64,000 nt of DNA from an uncultured Sphingomonadales bacterium (GTDB lineage Bacteria; Pseudomonadota; Alphaproteobacteria; Sphingomonadales; Sphingomonadaceae), in assembly GCA_937898525.1 (NCBI GenBank), contig CALCBC010000015.1:62001-126000 (forward strand), read 5' to 3'. Numbering within the stretch: position 1 is the stretch's first letter; every line of letters starts with the position of its first letter. The notes below the pieces were generated by a model. That model worked only from the letters and a program-made list of their open reading frames with translations. It was not told where the DNA came from and ran no database searches. Made by a program: the position numbers and the translations under genes. This document shows positions 33,930 through 42,437 of the stretch, piece after piece.

Positions 33930-35408
33930 CTACTCGACGGTCTGCACCTCGGGAATGTCCGCGTCCTGTGGCGGGATGTCAACGGTGCGGGTCGACTGGG
34001 TCGTCGGATCGGGATCGTTCGACCAGTCCCAGATATTGTCGTCGACGCGCTCGTAGTACTCGGTCGGGTCGTAGAGCGGCCCGAACTCGTCGAGGCCGAG
34101 ATCGCGCGCTTCGGCATGGCCCATCGCGGCCAGCAGCGCGAACCCGGCGATGTAGGCATTGCGCCGCGCGGTCACCAGCTGGACCTGCGCCTGCAGCAGT
34201 TCCTGCTGCGCGTCGAGGACGTTGAGGATCGTGCGGTTGCCGACCGTCTGCTCCGCGCGGACGCCCTCGAGGCTCAGCTCGGCCGCTTCGACAGCCTTCT
34301 GGGCCGAGGCGATGATCTCGTTGGCGGCCTGCCAGTTCGAAAAGGCCGAGCGCACCGTCGCGATCACGTCGCGCTCGGTGGCGACGACGTTCTCGAGCGC
34401 GCTGGCCGCGCGCGCCTGCGACTGACGGATCAGCGCGGCCGGACGGCCGCCCTGGAAGATCGGCAGGGTGACCCGCACGCCCGCGGTGGCGCCGCTCGAA
34501 GAATTCGACAGCAGACCTGTGGAGCCGGGGGGCAGCGACCCGAGAAACGTCTGATAGTCGGCGCCGCCGGTTATATCGACCCGCGGCAGCCGGCCCGCCC
34601 GGGCGACGCGGATGTCGTAGCCCGCGGCCGCGGCCCGCTCGCGCGCGCCGAGCAGGTCGGGATTGTCCTGCAGCGCGATCGCGACGGCGGTCTCGGGGTC
34701 GTCGGGCAGACCTGGCAGGGGCGGCGGCGGCTGCAGCCGGCCCGGCGCACCGCCGACGACGGCGATGTAGTTCTCCCGCGCGCGCACCAGGTTGGCCTGC
34801 GCCGTGCGCAGGTCGCCCCGCGCGAGCGCGAGCCGCGCTTCGGACTGGGCGACGTCGGTCCGCGTCAGGTCGCCGATCTCGAACCGGTCGCTGGTCGCCT
34901 CGAGATTGACCTCGAGCACCTGGACGTTGTTGGCCGCCAGTGCCACCAGCGCCTCCTGGAAGATCACTTCCATGTAGGCGGCAACGACCTGGGTGAACAC
35001 GGCGCTTTCGGCGCCGCGCAGGTCAGCGCGTCCGGCGAGCACACGGGTCTCCGCCGCGCGGATCGAGTTCTTGACCCCACCGCCGGCATAGATCGGCACG
35101 CCGAGAGTCAACTGGCCGAGGCCGTTGCGAACAGGGTTGCCGCTGTCGGGGTCTTCGTAGAGCGTGCGCGAGGCGGTGGCGGTGGCGCTCAGCGACGGCA
35201 GCGCGTCGGCTCGCTCGATCGGCACGTTCTCGTCGGTCGCGCGCTGATTGGCGCGCGCGGCCTGCAGCGTGGGGTTGGTGCGGTAGGCCATCGCCAGCGC
35301 TTCGCGAAGCGTGTCGATTTCGCCGTCATCGACGGTCTGGGCCAGGGCCGGGACGGCCGCAAGGCACACGCAAGCCGCCAGAATCGAGCCCAGGCCCCTG
35401 CGCTTCAT
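33930..35408 (-). CDS. TolC-family outer membrane efflux protein
   Basis: 492 residues from ATG 35408, starting a signal peptide (MKRRGLGSILAACVCLAAVPALAQ). Two internally repeated OEP halves follow (first helix pair from TLREALAMAYRTNPTLQAAR; second from AVAIALQDNPDLLGARERAA), with the periplasmic equatorial segments QTVGNRTILNVLDAQQELL. It forms the trimeric outer membrane channel for type I secretion or RND efflux. No inner membrane partner is in the window. The last 50 residues are an acidic tail (YDPTEYYERVDDNIWDW). Confidence 0.93.
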   Translation of the reverse strand: MKRRGLGSILAACVCLAAVPALAQTVDDGEIDTLREALAMAYRTNPTLQAARANQRATDENVPIERADALPSLSATATASRTLYEDPDSGNPVRNGLGQLTLGVPIYAGGGVKNSIRAAETRVLAGRADLRGAESAVFTQVVAAYMEVIFQEALVALAANNVQVLEVNLEATSDRFEIGDLTRTDVAQSEARLALARGDLRTAQANLVRARENYIAVVGGAPGRLQPPPPLPGLPDDPETAVAIALQDNPDLLGARERAAAAGYDIRVARAGRLPRVDITGGADYQTFLGSLPPGSTGLLSNSSSGATAGVRVTLPIFQGGRPAALIRQSQARAASALENVVATERDVIATVRSAFSNWQAANEIIASAQKAVEAAELSLEGVRAEQTVGNRTILNVLDAQQELLQAQVQLVTARRNAYIAGFALLAAMGHAEARDLGLDEFGPLYDPTEYYERVDDNIWDWSNDPDPTTQSTRTVDIPPQDADIPEVQTVE

Positions 35409-35409
35409 C

Positions 35410-36030
35410 TCAGAAGCTCCAGCCCTTGGGTGCGGCAAATTCCGGCAGGATCGGGATGCCGAGCTCGGCGAGCGGCAGCAGGGCCACTGTGCCGGCCGCC
35501 TTCCGCCCCACGGCAAGCCGCGTGATCCCGTTGCTGACCGTCCCCGTGACCACCCGGCCGTCGTCCGCGAGGCGTTTGACCAGTGAATCGGGCAGTTGTT
35601 CGATCGCCCCGTCGATCACCAGCAGCGTGAACCCGCCGCTCCTGCGCGTCGCCGCCACCGCCTCGTCGGGCGCAACCACCTCGAGCGAGCCGACCATCGG
35701 CCGCAGCAGCTCGGCGAGGTAGCCGCTGCCGCCGTCGACGAGCAGTGCCTTGTCCTGCGAGCCGGGGCGCGCTTCCTGCAGCATCATGCCCTGCACGATC
35801 GGCGCCGCGAGGTAGCGGCCGTTGCCGAGCGCGATGGCGCGGTCGATGTAGGCGAAGCCGCGCGCGGTTTCCGGAACGAAGCGCTCGCGCGCCACCTCGG
35901 CCATACGCCGCAGCACGGGTTCGGCGTTGACGCCGCTCGTGCGCAGCTGGCTGTCGATCATCGCCCTTCGCGCCGATTCGGACTGGGCGGCCTCATCTCC
36001 GGCCGGCGGCCGGTCCTCCACGATCGTCAC
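35410..36030 (-). CDS. Protein-L-isoaspartate O-methyltransferase-like protein (degenerate)
   Basis: 206 residues from GTG 36030. The PCMT beginning is recognisable (MIDSQLRTSGVNAEPVLRRM, RERFVPE), but SAM motif I is LVDGGSGYLAEL in place of the usual LEIGTGSGY and the rest is short, so activity as a repair methyltransferase is doubtful. The gene abuts the TolC gene with 1 base between; the PCMT-tolC-popZ order recurs in sphingomonads. Start codons GTG 36021 or the internal ATG are possible. Confidence 0.75.
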   Translation of the reverse strand: MTIVEDRPPAGDEAAQSESARRAMIDSQLRTSGVNAEPVLRRMAEVARERFVPETARGFAYIDRAIALGNGRYLAAPIVQGMMLQEARPGSQDKALLVDGGSGYLAELLRPMVGSLEVVAPDEAVAATRRSGGFTLLVIDGAIEQLPDSLVKRLADDGRVVTGTVSNGITRLAVGRKAAGTVALLPLAELGIPILPEFAAPKGWSF

Positions 36031-36189
36031 TGCATTGATCTCATGTCATAACGCCGGGCGTGCCTTAGGACCTGGGCTCGCGCCGGGCAATGGTCCCTGT
36101 TGTCGCAAGTGGTCGCCGTGCCGCCGCTTTGCAAGGGGCGGACACACGCCTATGGGGCCGGGCAATCGACGGGCAGGAGAGCAGCTTCG

Positions 36190-37719
36190 ATGAACGACAT
36201 GGTCACGATCCGCGAGGAGGACCTTATCGAGAGCGTCGCGGACGCCCTGCAGTTCATCTCCTACTACCACCCGATGGACTACATTCGCGCGCTCGGCGCG
36301 GCCTACGAGGCCGAGCAGGGCCCGGCGGCGAAGGACGCGATCGCGCAGATCCTGACCAACAGCCGGATGTGCGCCGAGGGGCATCGGCCGATCTGCCAGG
36401 ACACCGGCATCGTCAACGTGTTCGTCAAATGGGGGCAGGAATGCCGGCTGGAGTCGGCGCGCTCACTGCAGGAGGTCGTCGACGAGGGGGTGCGGCGCGC
36501 CTACAACCACCCCGAGAACAAGCTGCGCGCCTCGATCCTCGCCGATCCCGCGTTCACCCGCCGCAACACCCGCGACAACACCCCGTGCGTCCTGTCGGTC
36601 GAAATGGTTCCGGGCCGGACGGTGTCGATCGACGTCGCCGCGAAGGGGGGCGGCAGCGAGAACAAGTCGAAGTTCAAGATGATGAACCCCAGCGACAGCA
36701 TCGTCGACTGGGTGCTCGAGATGGTCCCGCAGATGGGCGCCGGCTGGTGCCCGCCGGGCATGCTCGGGATCGGCATCGGCGGCACTGCCGAGCACTGCGT
36801 CAAACTCGCCAAGATGAGCCTGATGGAGCCGATCGACATGGCCCAGCTCAAGGCGCGCGGGCCGCAGACCGACATCGAGCGGCTCAGGATCGAGATTTTC
36901 GACAAGGTCAACGCGCTCGGCATCGGCGCGCAGGGGCTCGGCGGATTGTCGACGATCCTCGACGTCAAGATTCTCGACTGGCCGTGCCATGCGGCAGGCA
37001 AGCCCGTGGCGATGATCCCCAACTGCGCGGCGACGCGCCATGCGCACTTCACGCTCGACGGTTCGGGCCCGAGCTATCTCGAGCCGCCGAGGCTCGACGA
37101 ATGGCCCCAGGTCCACTGGCGGCCCGATACATCGGCCCGGCGCGTCGACCTCGACCGGCTGACGCCCGAGGAAGTCCGTAGCTGGAAGGCCGGCGACCGC
37201 CTGTTGCTGTCGGGCGCGATGCTGACCGGGCGCGACGCGGCGCACAAGCGCATCCAGGACATGCTGGCGAAGGGCGAGGAGCTGCCGGTCAGCTTCAGGG
37301 GGCGGGCGATCTACTATGTCGGGCCGGTCGATCCGGTCGTCGGCGAGGTCGTCGGCCCGGCGGGCCCGACCACCGCGACGCGGATGGACAAGTTCACCGA
37401 CATGATGCTCGAGCTCGGTCTCCTGGCGATGATCGGCAAGGCCGAGCGCGGGCAGGGCGCGGTGCAGGAGATCGCGAAACACAAGGTTGCCTACCTGATG
37501 GCGGTCGGCGGCGCGGCCTACCTCGTCGCGCGGGCGATCAAGGCGGCCAAGGTGGTCGCGTTCGAGGACCTCGGGATGGAGGCGATCTACGAGTTCACCG
37601 TGCACGACATGCCGGTGACCGTGGCGGTCGATTCCGAGGGCAACAACGTCCACACGCTCGCCCCGCTGCACTGGCGCGAGAAGATCGCCCGCGAAGGCCT
37701 GCTCGAACCGCTGTCCTGA
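36190..37719 (+). CDS. Fumarate hydratase, class I (Fe-S)
   Basis: 509 residues from ATG 36190 (GGCAGGAGAG upstream). Class I fumarase with cluster cysteines in PICQDTGIVNVF, GIGIGGTAEHCVK and MIPNCAATRH, so a 4Fe-4S enzyme. It interconverts fumarate and malate in the TCA cycle. The C-terminal beta domain (GDRLLLSGAMLTGRDAAHKR; YVGPVDPVVGEVVGPAGPTT) is complete. It is monocistronic between the divergent PCMT gene and the histidine kinase. Confidence 0.95.
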   Translation: MNDMVTIREEDLIESVADALQFISYYHPMDYIRALGAAYEAEQGPAAKDAIAQILTNSRMCAEGHRPICQDTGIVNVFVKWGQECRLESARSLQEVVDEGVRRAYNHPENKLRASILADPAFTRRNTRDNTPCVLSVEMVPGRTVSIDVAAKGGGSENKSKFKMMNPSDSIVDWVLEMVPQMGAGWCPPGMLGIGIGGTAEHCVKLAKMSLMEPIDMAQLKARGPQTDIERLRIEIFDKVNALGIGAQGLGGLSTILDVKILDWPCHAAGKPVAMIPNCAATRHAHFTLDGSGPSYLEPPRLDEWPQVHWRPDTSARRVDLDRLTPEEVRSWKAGDRLLLSGAMLTGRDAAHKRIQDMLAKGEELPVSFRGRAIYYVGPVDPVVGEVVGPAGPTTATRMDKFTDMMLELGLLAMIGKAERGQGAVQEIAKHKVAYLMAVGGAAYLVARAIKAAKVVAFEDLGMEAIYEFTVHDMPVTVAVDSEGNNVHTLAPLHWREKIAREGLLEPLS

Positions 37720-37842
37720 GCCTCGGTTCGCGCCGGGTGGCCGAACAAGCGCCCGAGGCCCGGAAAGCGCTTTTCGACAAAGGCGCGACTCTTCTCGACC
37801 GCCGCGCTGGCGCTACGCACGCCGGCCGCTAGACGCCGTGGT

Positions 37843-39042
37843 ATGGAACGAAACGATTCCGAATCCGGTCGCGCGCGCGTGCCGCTGAAGACGGTACTCG
37901 CGTCGATCGCGGGCCTGTGGCTGTGCTATTTCGTGCTGACCACTCTGCGCTCCGAGATTCTCGGCTTCGGCTTCCCGTTCGAGATGATGTGGCGGCGCGC
38001 GCTCGCCTGCCTCGCCGGGATCGGGATCACGGTGATGCTGTGGTTGATCCTGCGACTGTTCGACGCACGCCCGCTGTGGATGAAGATCATCGCCGCGCTG
38101 GTGCTGTCGGTGCCTGCCGCGGTGCTTCTCGTGCAGAGCAACGCCATGGCGTTCGCCGACATCCAGGCGGCGGCGGCGCAGAACATGGCCGCCGGGCAGC
38201 AGGGCGAATGGGCCGACGATCCGCTGACGTCGGGCACGGTTCCGGAGGCCGCCGGCCCGCAAGACACCCCGGACGTGGTCGTACAGCAGGTCCCGCTCAC
38301 GCCGCTGCAGGCCTTGGTCGAGGAGGCTTTCGGTCGCTATTTCATGATGCTCGCGTGGTGCGCGCTCTATTTCGCGTTGCTGACCGGCGAGAAGGCGCGC
38401 GAAGCCGAGCGGCGCGAAGGCGCCTACAAGCGCGCGGCCAAGGCGGCCGAGCTGCGTTCGCTGCGCTACCAGGTCAATCCGCACTTCCTGTTCAACACGC
38501 TCAACTCGCTCTCCGCGCTGGTGCTGACCGGCAAGACCCAGGCCGCTGAGCGGATGATCCAGACGATCTCGACCTTCTACCGCCGCAGCCTGGCCGACGA
38601 TCCGACTGCCGACGTTCCGCTGCGCGAGGAGTTCGCGCTGCAGAAGCTCTATCTCGACATCGAGGCGGTGCGTTTCCCGCACCGTCTGCGGGCCGTCTAC
38701 GAGCTCCCGCCCGAGCTCGAGGAAGCCAAGGTTCCGGGGATGATCCTGCAACCGCTGGTCGAGAATTCGGTCAAGCATGCGGTGGCACCGACTTCGGCGC
38801 AGGTGACGATCACCCTTTCCGCGCGCGAGGAATACGGCCGCCTGGTCATCACCGTCGCCGACGACGGGCCTGGGCTCGGCACGGCGGACGGCGACAAGCG
38901 GGGGCACGGCATCGGGGTCACCAACGTCCGCGACCGGCTCGAGGCGCGCTTCGGCAACGAGGCGACGATTGTCTCGGGGCCGACGCCAGGCGGCTATTCC
39001 ACCCAGCTCAGAATGCCGATATTGCTGCAGGAGTCCGTATGA
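37843..39042 (+). CDS. LytS/YehU-type sensor histidine kinase
   Basis: 399 residues. Four membrane helices lie in the first 180 residues, with a periplasmic loop of about 60 residues (AFADIQAAAAQNMAAGQQGE onward). The His_kinase motif QVNPHFLFNTLNSLSALV (phospho-His in NPHFLFN) and an HATPase domain (GMILQPLVENSVKHAV, DDGPGLG, GHGIGVTNVRDRL) follow. Its stop overlaps the response regulator (ATGA), forming a two-component pair; the signal is unknown. Confidence 0.93.
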   Translation: MERNDSESGRARVPLKTVLASIAGLWLCYFVLTTLRSEILGFGFPFEMMWRRALACLAGIGITVMLWLILRLFDARPLWMKIIAALVLSVPAAVLLVQSNAMAFADIQAAAAQNMAAGQQGEWADDPLTSGTVPEAAGPQDTPDVVVQQVPLTPLQALVEEAFGRYFMMLAWCALYFALLTGEKAREAERREGAYKRAAKAAELRSLRYQVNPHFLFNTLNSLSALVLTGKTQAAERMIQTISTFYRRSLADDPTADVPLREEFALQKLYLDIEAVRFPHRLRAVYELPPELEEAKVPGMILQPLVENSVKHAVAPTSAQVTITLSAREEYGRLVITVADDGPGLGTADGDKRGHGIGVTNVRDRLEARFGNEATIVSGPTPGGYSTQLRMPILLQESV

Positions 39043-39788
39043 GGGCGAAGCTCGCCAGGGAGGACTGGGGCGTGCTGCGCGCGATGATCGTCGATGACGA
39101 GCCGCTCGCGATCGAGCGAATGCAAGTGCTCTGCGCGGAGATCGACGAGCTGGCGGTGATCGGCACCGCCAGCGACGGAGAGGCGGCGCTGAGGCTGGCC
39201 GAAAAGCTCAAGCCCGACCTGATGCTGCTCGACATGACCATGCCCGGGATCGACGGACTCACGGTCGCGCGCCAGCTCGGCAAGCGGCCGGATCCTCCGG
39301 CGGTGATCTTCGTCACCGCGCACGAGGACTTCGCGGTCGAGGCGTTCGACCTCGAGGCGGTCGATTACGTGCTCAAACCCGTCGCGGCCGACCGGCTCGA
39401 ACGCGCGATCGACCGGGCCGTTGCGCGGCGCGATCGCGTCGCGCGCGACGGGGGCGACTGGCTGACCGAGTTCTGGGTTCCGCACCGTTCGGAACTGCTG
39501 CGGATCGATGCCGCGCAAGTCGACCGGATTGACGCCGAGCGCGACTACGTCCGCCTCCACGTGGGCGATCGCAGCTATCTCCTGCTGCAGACGATCGCCG
39601 GTCTCGAAAGCAAGCTCGACCCGGCGCAGTTCCTGCGCATCCACCGTTCGACGATCCTGCGGCGCGACCGCATCCGCGGCCTCAGGCACGAAGGCCTCGG
39701 GGTGTGGAGCGCCGAGCTCGACGACGGGGAGGCGCTGCGCATCGGTCGCACCTACCTGCGCAAGGTCAAGGCGATGGCCGGTCGATAA
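39039..39788 (+). CDS. LytTR-family response regulator
   Basis: 249 residues. Receiver domain from about residue 15 (MIVDDEPLAIERM), phospho-acceptor Asp in LMLLDMTMPGIDG, and Lys in YVLKPV. The C-terminal LytTR DNA-binding domain (about 150-249) includes DRIDAERDYVRLHVGDRSYL and FLRIHRSTILRRDRI. ATG 39039 overlaps the kinase stop; ATG 39084 is an alternative that begins at the receiver domain. A hairpin at 39811-39840 ends the operon. Confidence 0.93.
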   Translation: MRAKLAREDWGVLRAMIVDDEPLAIERMQVLCAEIDELAVIGTASDGEAALRLAEKLKPDLMLLDMTMPGIDGLTVARQLGKRPDPPAVIFVTAHEDFAVEAFDLEAVDYVLKPVAADRLERAIDRAVARRDRVARDGGDWLTEFWVPHRSELLRIDAAQVDRIDAERDYVRLHVGDRSYLLLQTIAGLESKLDPAQFLRIHRSTILRRDRIRGLRHEGLGVWSAELDDGEALRIGRTYLRKVKAMAGR

Positions 39789-39810
39789 CGACCGGCGGCT
39801 CGAAAACAGC

Positions 39811-39840
39811 AGGGGCGCCTCCCTTGCGGGAGACGCCCCT
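39811..39840. terminator. Bidirectional terminator hairpin between convergent genes
   Basis: AGGGGCGCCTCCC (39811-39823) pairs with GGGAGACGCCCCT (39828-39840) in 12 of 13 positions with a TTGC loop. Read on the reverse strand it is followed by TGCTGTTTT, so it best serves the urcA-like gene, but it lies 22 bases after the response regulator stop and can serve both. Confidence 0.75.
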
Positions 39841-39861
39841 GGTCACAGGGCTCGTTGGCCG

Positions 39862-40170
39862 TCAGCCGCCAGCCATCTTCTTCCGGCTCACCAGCTGGGC
39901 AAACTCCTGGTTGAGTTGGCGCCGCGCCTCCAGATAGCATTCGCGCGAATGGCGCGGGCGCATGTATGAACCGACGACCTTCTCGTCCACGCGGCAGACT
40001 TCGCGCGCGGCGCGCTCGAGGCGGCGGTCGAGCTGCTTCTGCCCGGCTTCGCTGGTCAGATCGAGATCGCTGTAGTGGACTTCCACGCTCAGGGCTTCGT
40101 CCTCTGCGGCCGCAGCGGGCGCGGTCAGGACTGTTGCGGTCAACGCCAGCGCGAGCGAATGCATTTTCAT
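39862..40170 (-). CDS. UrcA family exported protein
   Basis: 102 residues from ATG 40170. Signal peptide (MKMHSLALALTATVLTAPAAA). The mature part matches the UrcA family: VHYSDLDLTSEAGQKQLDRR, a conserved CRVD and a second Cys (SRECYLEARRQL) that may pair. These small periplasmic proteins are widespread in sphingomonads and have no assigned role. GAGGAATCAC precedes the start. Confidence 0.85.
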   Translation of the reverse strand: MKMHSLALALTATVLTAPAAAAEDEALSVEVHYSDLDLTSEAGQKQLDRRLERAAREVCRVDEKVVGSYMRPRHSRECYLEARRQLNQEFAQLVSRKKMAGG

Positions 40171-40401
40171 TGTGATTCCTCCTCGATCCCACGGCGGGGG
40201 TAACCTTGGGTTGCGCCGCAGCTTCGGGACTGCTGAAGACCGCGGCGCTGATCCGGAAATAGCCCGCGAGCATCGGCCGCGCGCGCGTCGCTCGACGGGG
40301 ACTTTGAGGAGTCGACGGGCGCTTGCGCTGGCGATGAACACGCTTGCGGAGTCCACAAACCGTCATCCGCAACCGACGAACGTTTCGCAGAGGAGGGCGC
40401 A

Positions 40402-40668
40402 GTGGCAATTTTGTTCGTCTTCCTGCTCGGCATGGGCAACTTTGCGCTGCACCGCGCTGTTCTCGAAAGCCGCCACCCGGCGCTGCTGGAGCTCGGCTGG
40501 CTGATCGACCGCTTCGGTGGACGCGCAAGTCTGGCGCTCGAATTCGCGCTCCTGCTGCTGGCGCTGGGGCTCGTCACCTCGGTCGATCCCAACTGGGGCT
40601 GGGCCTACCTCGGCTATACCGCGCTCAACGCGATCGGGGCCTGGCTGATGCTGTCGCGCCGGTTGTGA
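40402..40668 (+). CDS. Small membrane protein, function unknown
   Basis: 88 residues from GTG 40402, with GAGGAGGG at 40390-40397. Three hydrophobic segments are predicted (residues 2-18, 45-60 and 66-84; LALEFALLLLALGLVTSV is the clearest). The stop overlaps the GTG of the next gene (GTGA), so the two are translationally coupled. No family recognised. Confidence 0.72.
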   Translation: MAILFVFLLGMGNFALHRAVLESRHPALLELGWLIDRFGGRASLALEFALLLLALGLVTSVDPNWGWAYLGYTALNAIGAWLMLSRRL

Positions 40669-41561
40669 CGGGAACCGGCCGCTGGGCCGAGCGCTTTCGC
40701 CGCATGGCCGCCGAGCGAGCGATATGGCTGGTCGCCAACGCGGCGAGCGGCAGCAACGATGAGGACGCGCTGGCCGCGCTCGAAGCGTGCTGCGGCGACA
40801 ACGGCCTCAGGGTCGCATCGCGAACGGTGTTTCCCGACGAGCCTCTGCCTGCGGCTGCCGAGCTGGCCGCGTCCGGGATCGCCGTGGTGGCGGTCTTCAC
40901 CGGCGACGGCACGATCAACAGCCTGCTCGGCGAGCTGGCCGGCTGGGATGGCGAGGTGCTCGTGCTGCCCGGCGGGACGATGAACCTGCTGTACCATCGG
41001 CTTCACGGCGATCGACCGATGGAGGAAGTGATCGCGGCGTTCGCCCGCGGCGAGGCGGAGCGGCGCCGTCCGTCGGTCGTCCGCGCGGCCGCCGGCACCG
41101 GCTATGCCGGAATCCTCGCCGGGCCCGGGACGAGCTGGGGCCGGGTGCGCGAGGCGATGCGCGAGGCCGCGGTCGTCGAGCTGGCCGAAAGCGCGATCGA
41201 GGCGATCGATGAGACGCTGACCGGCGAGATGATCCGCTGCGCGGCACCGCCGCTCGGGCGCCATGAGGGGTACCCGCTGCTGTGCCTCGAGCCGGGTCCG
41301 CAGGCGATCGAGGTCGTCGCCTACCATGCCGAGACCGCCGCCGAGTATCTCGAACAGGGCTGGGCGCTGGTCCGCCGCAACTTCCGCGAGGGGCCCCACG
41401 AAGTGCTCGGCAACGCTCCGAAGCTGCGGCTGGCGAGCACGCGCGGCAATCCGTTCGGCCTGCTGATCGACGGCGAACAGGCAGAGGCTGCGCCCGAGAC
41501 GGAGTTCGTGCTGGCGACAGCCGAGGTCGATCTGGTAGCGACCTGCCGCGATGGCGCGTGA
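40665..41561 (+). CDS. Diacylglycerol kinase-family protein
   Basis: 298 residues from GTG 40665. The catalytic-domain motifs of the DAGK/LCB kinase family are intact: LVANAASGSND, FTGDGTINSLL (GDGT box) and LPGGTMNLL. The C-terminal half has the beta-sandwich end DGEQAEAAPETEF. It is predicted to phosphorylate a lipid with ATP at the inner face of the membrane; the lipid substrate is unknown. Coupled by overlap with the small membrane protein before it and the phosphoesterase after it (11 bases). Confidence 0.85.
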   Translation: MTGTGRWAERFRRMAAERAIWLVANAASGSNDEDALAALEACCGDNGLRVASRTVFPDEPLPAAAELAASGIAVVAVFTGDGTINSLLGELAGWDGEVLVLPGGTMNLLYHRLHGDRPMEEVIAAFARGEAERRRPSVVRAAAGTGYAGILAGPGTSWGRVREAMREAAVVELAESAIEAIDETLTGEMIRCAAPPLGRHEGYPLLCLEPGPQAIEVVAYHAETAAEYLEQGWALVRRNFREGPHEVLGNAPKLRLASTRGNPFGLLIDGEQAEAAPETEFVLATAEVDLVATCRDGA

Positions 41562-42408
41562 AACCCTGCTCTTCCACCTCAGCGACATCCATTTCGGGCT
41601 CGAGGACAACCAGGCGCTCGACTGGGTGCAGGCCGAGATCGCCGCGAGGCAGCCCGCCGCGGTGGCCATCACCGGCGACCTGACGATGCGCGCGCGCCAC
41701 CGCGAGTTCGACGCCGCGTGCCGGTGGATCCGCTCGCTCGAGGTTCCGGTCACCGTCGAGATCGGCAACCACGACATGCCGTACTTCAACCTGATCGAGC
41801 GCTTCGTGGCACCATACCGCCGCTTTCGGGCGATCCAGGGCCTGGTCGAGCGCGAGATCGACCTGCCGGAACTGGCGATCGTTCCGCTGAAGACCGCGGT
41901 GCGCGCGCAGCCGCGCTTCAACTGGTCGAAGGGATGGGTTTCGCGTTCGGCCCTGCGCCAGTGCCTCGCCGCGCTTGACGCGCTGCCGAAGGGGACGCGC
42001 GCGCTGGTCGCCGTGCACCACCCGCTGCGCGAGGTCGGCACCAGGGGGACGGCGCTGACGGTCAACGGCAAGCGCGCGCTGACCGAGCTCGCCCGGCGTT
42101 CCGTGCTCGGCGTGCTCAGCGGCCACGTCCACGACCCGTTCGACATCCTCGAAGACACTCGCGAGGGCCCGGTGCGGATGATCGGCGCCGGAACGCTGTC
42201 GCAGCGCATCCGCTCGACTCCGCCGAGCTTCAACGAGATTCTCTGGGACGGCGAGCGCCTCGAGGTGCGCGTGCGCAGCCTCGACGAGGTGCCGACTCCG
42301 GCGATGCAGATCGACGACGTGCCCGAGAACGCCCTGCCACCGCGTGAGCCCGGCGAGCCGGTCGCCCCGGTCAACCAGGTCCCGCGCACCGACCCGCCGG
42401 TGCACTAA
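41551..42408 (+). CDS. Calcineurin-like metallophosphoesterase
   Basis: 285 residues with all metal-ligand motifs: HLSDIHFG, ITGDLTMRA, EIGNHDMPYF, VAVHHPL and SGHVHDPF. It is predicted to be a cytoplasmic di-metal phosphoesterase acting on a nucleotide or lipid phosphate. Overlap with the DAG-kinase-like gene suggests a shared lipid-phosphate pathway, which is inference. The C-terminus has a short Pro-rich tail. Confidence 0.88.
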   Translation: MARETLLFHLSDIHFGLEDNQALDWVQAEIAARQPAAVAITGDLTMRARHREFDAACRWIRSLEVPVTVEIGNHDMPYFNLIERFVAPYRRFRAIQGLVEREIDLPELAIVPLKTAVRAQPRFNWSKGWVSRSALRQCLAALDALPKGTRALVAVHHPLREVGTRGTALTVNGKRALTELARRSVLGVLSGHVHDPFDILEDTREGPVRMIGAGTLSQRIRSTPPSFNEILWDGERLEVRVRSLDEVPTPAMQIDDVPENALPPREPGEPVAPVNQVPRTDPPVH

Positions 42409-42437
42409 CCCTTCCCAAGACGAGCTCGGGGAGGATC
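42409..42437. repeat. Solo end of the palindromic element found in sufS
   Basis: These 29 bases match 26 of the 29 bases at 60788-60816, the right end of the sufS-inserted element (shared GAGCTCGGGGAGGATC-like end, differing at three positions). It occupies the 28-base gap between the phosphoesterase stop and the convergent aldehyde dehydrogenase stop. Confidence 0.7.

Noticed and set aside
37587..37820. Reverse-strand open frame of 77 codons after the fumarase gene
   Set aside because: The part outside fumarase looks somewhat protein-like (AVEKSRAFVEKRFPGLGRLF), but most of the frame is opposite fumarase and there is no ribosome site or homologue that I recognise.
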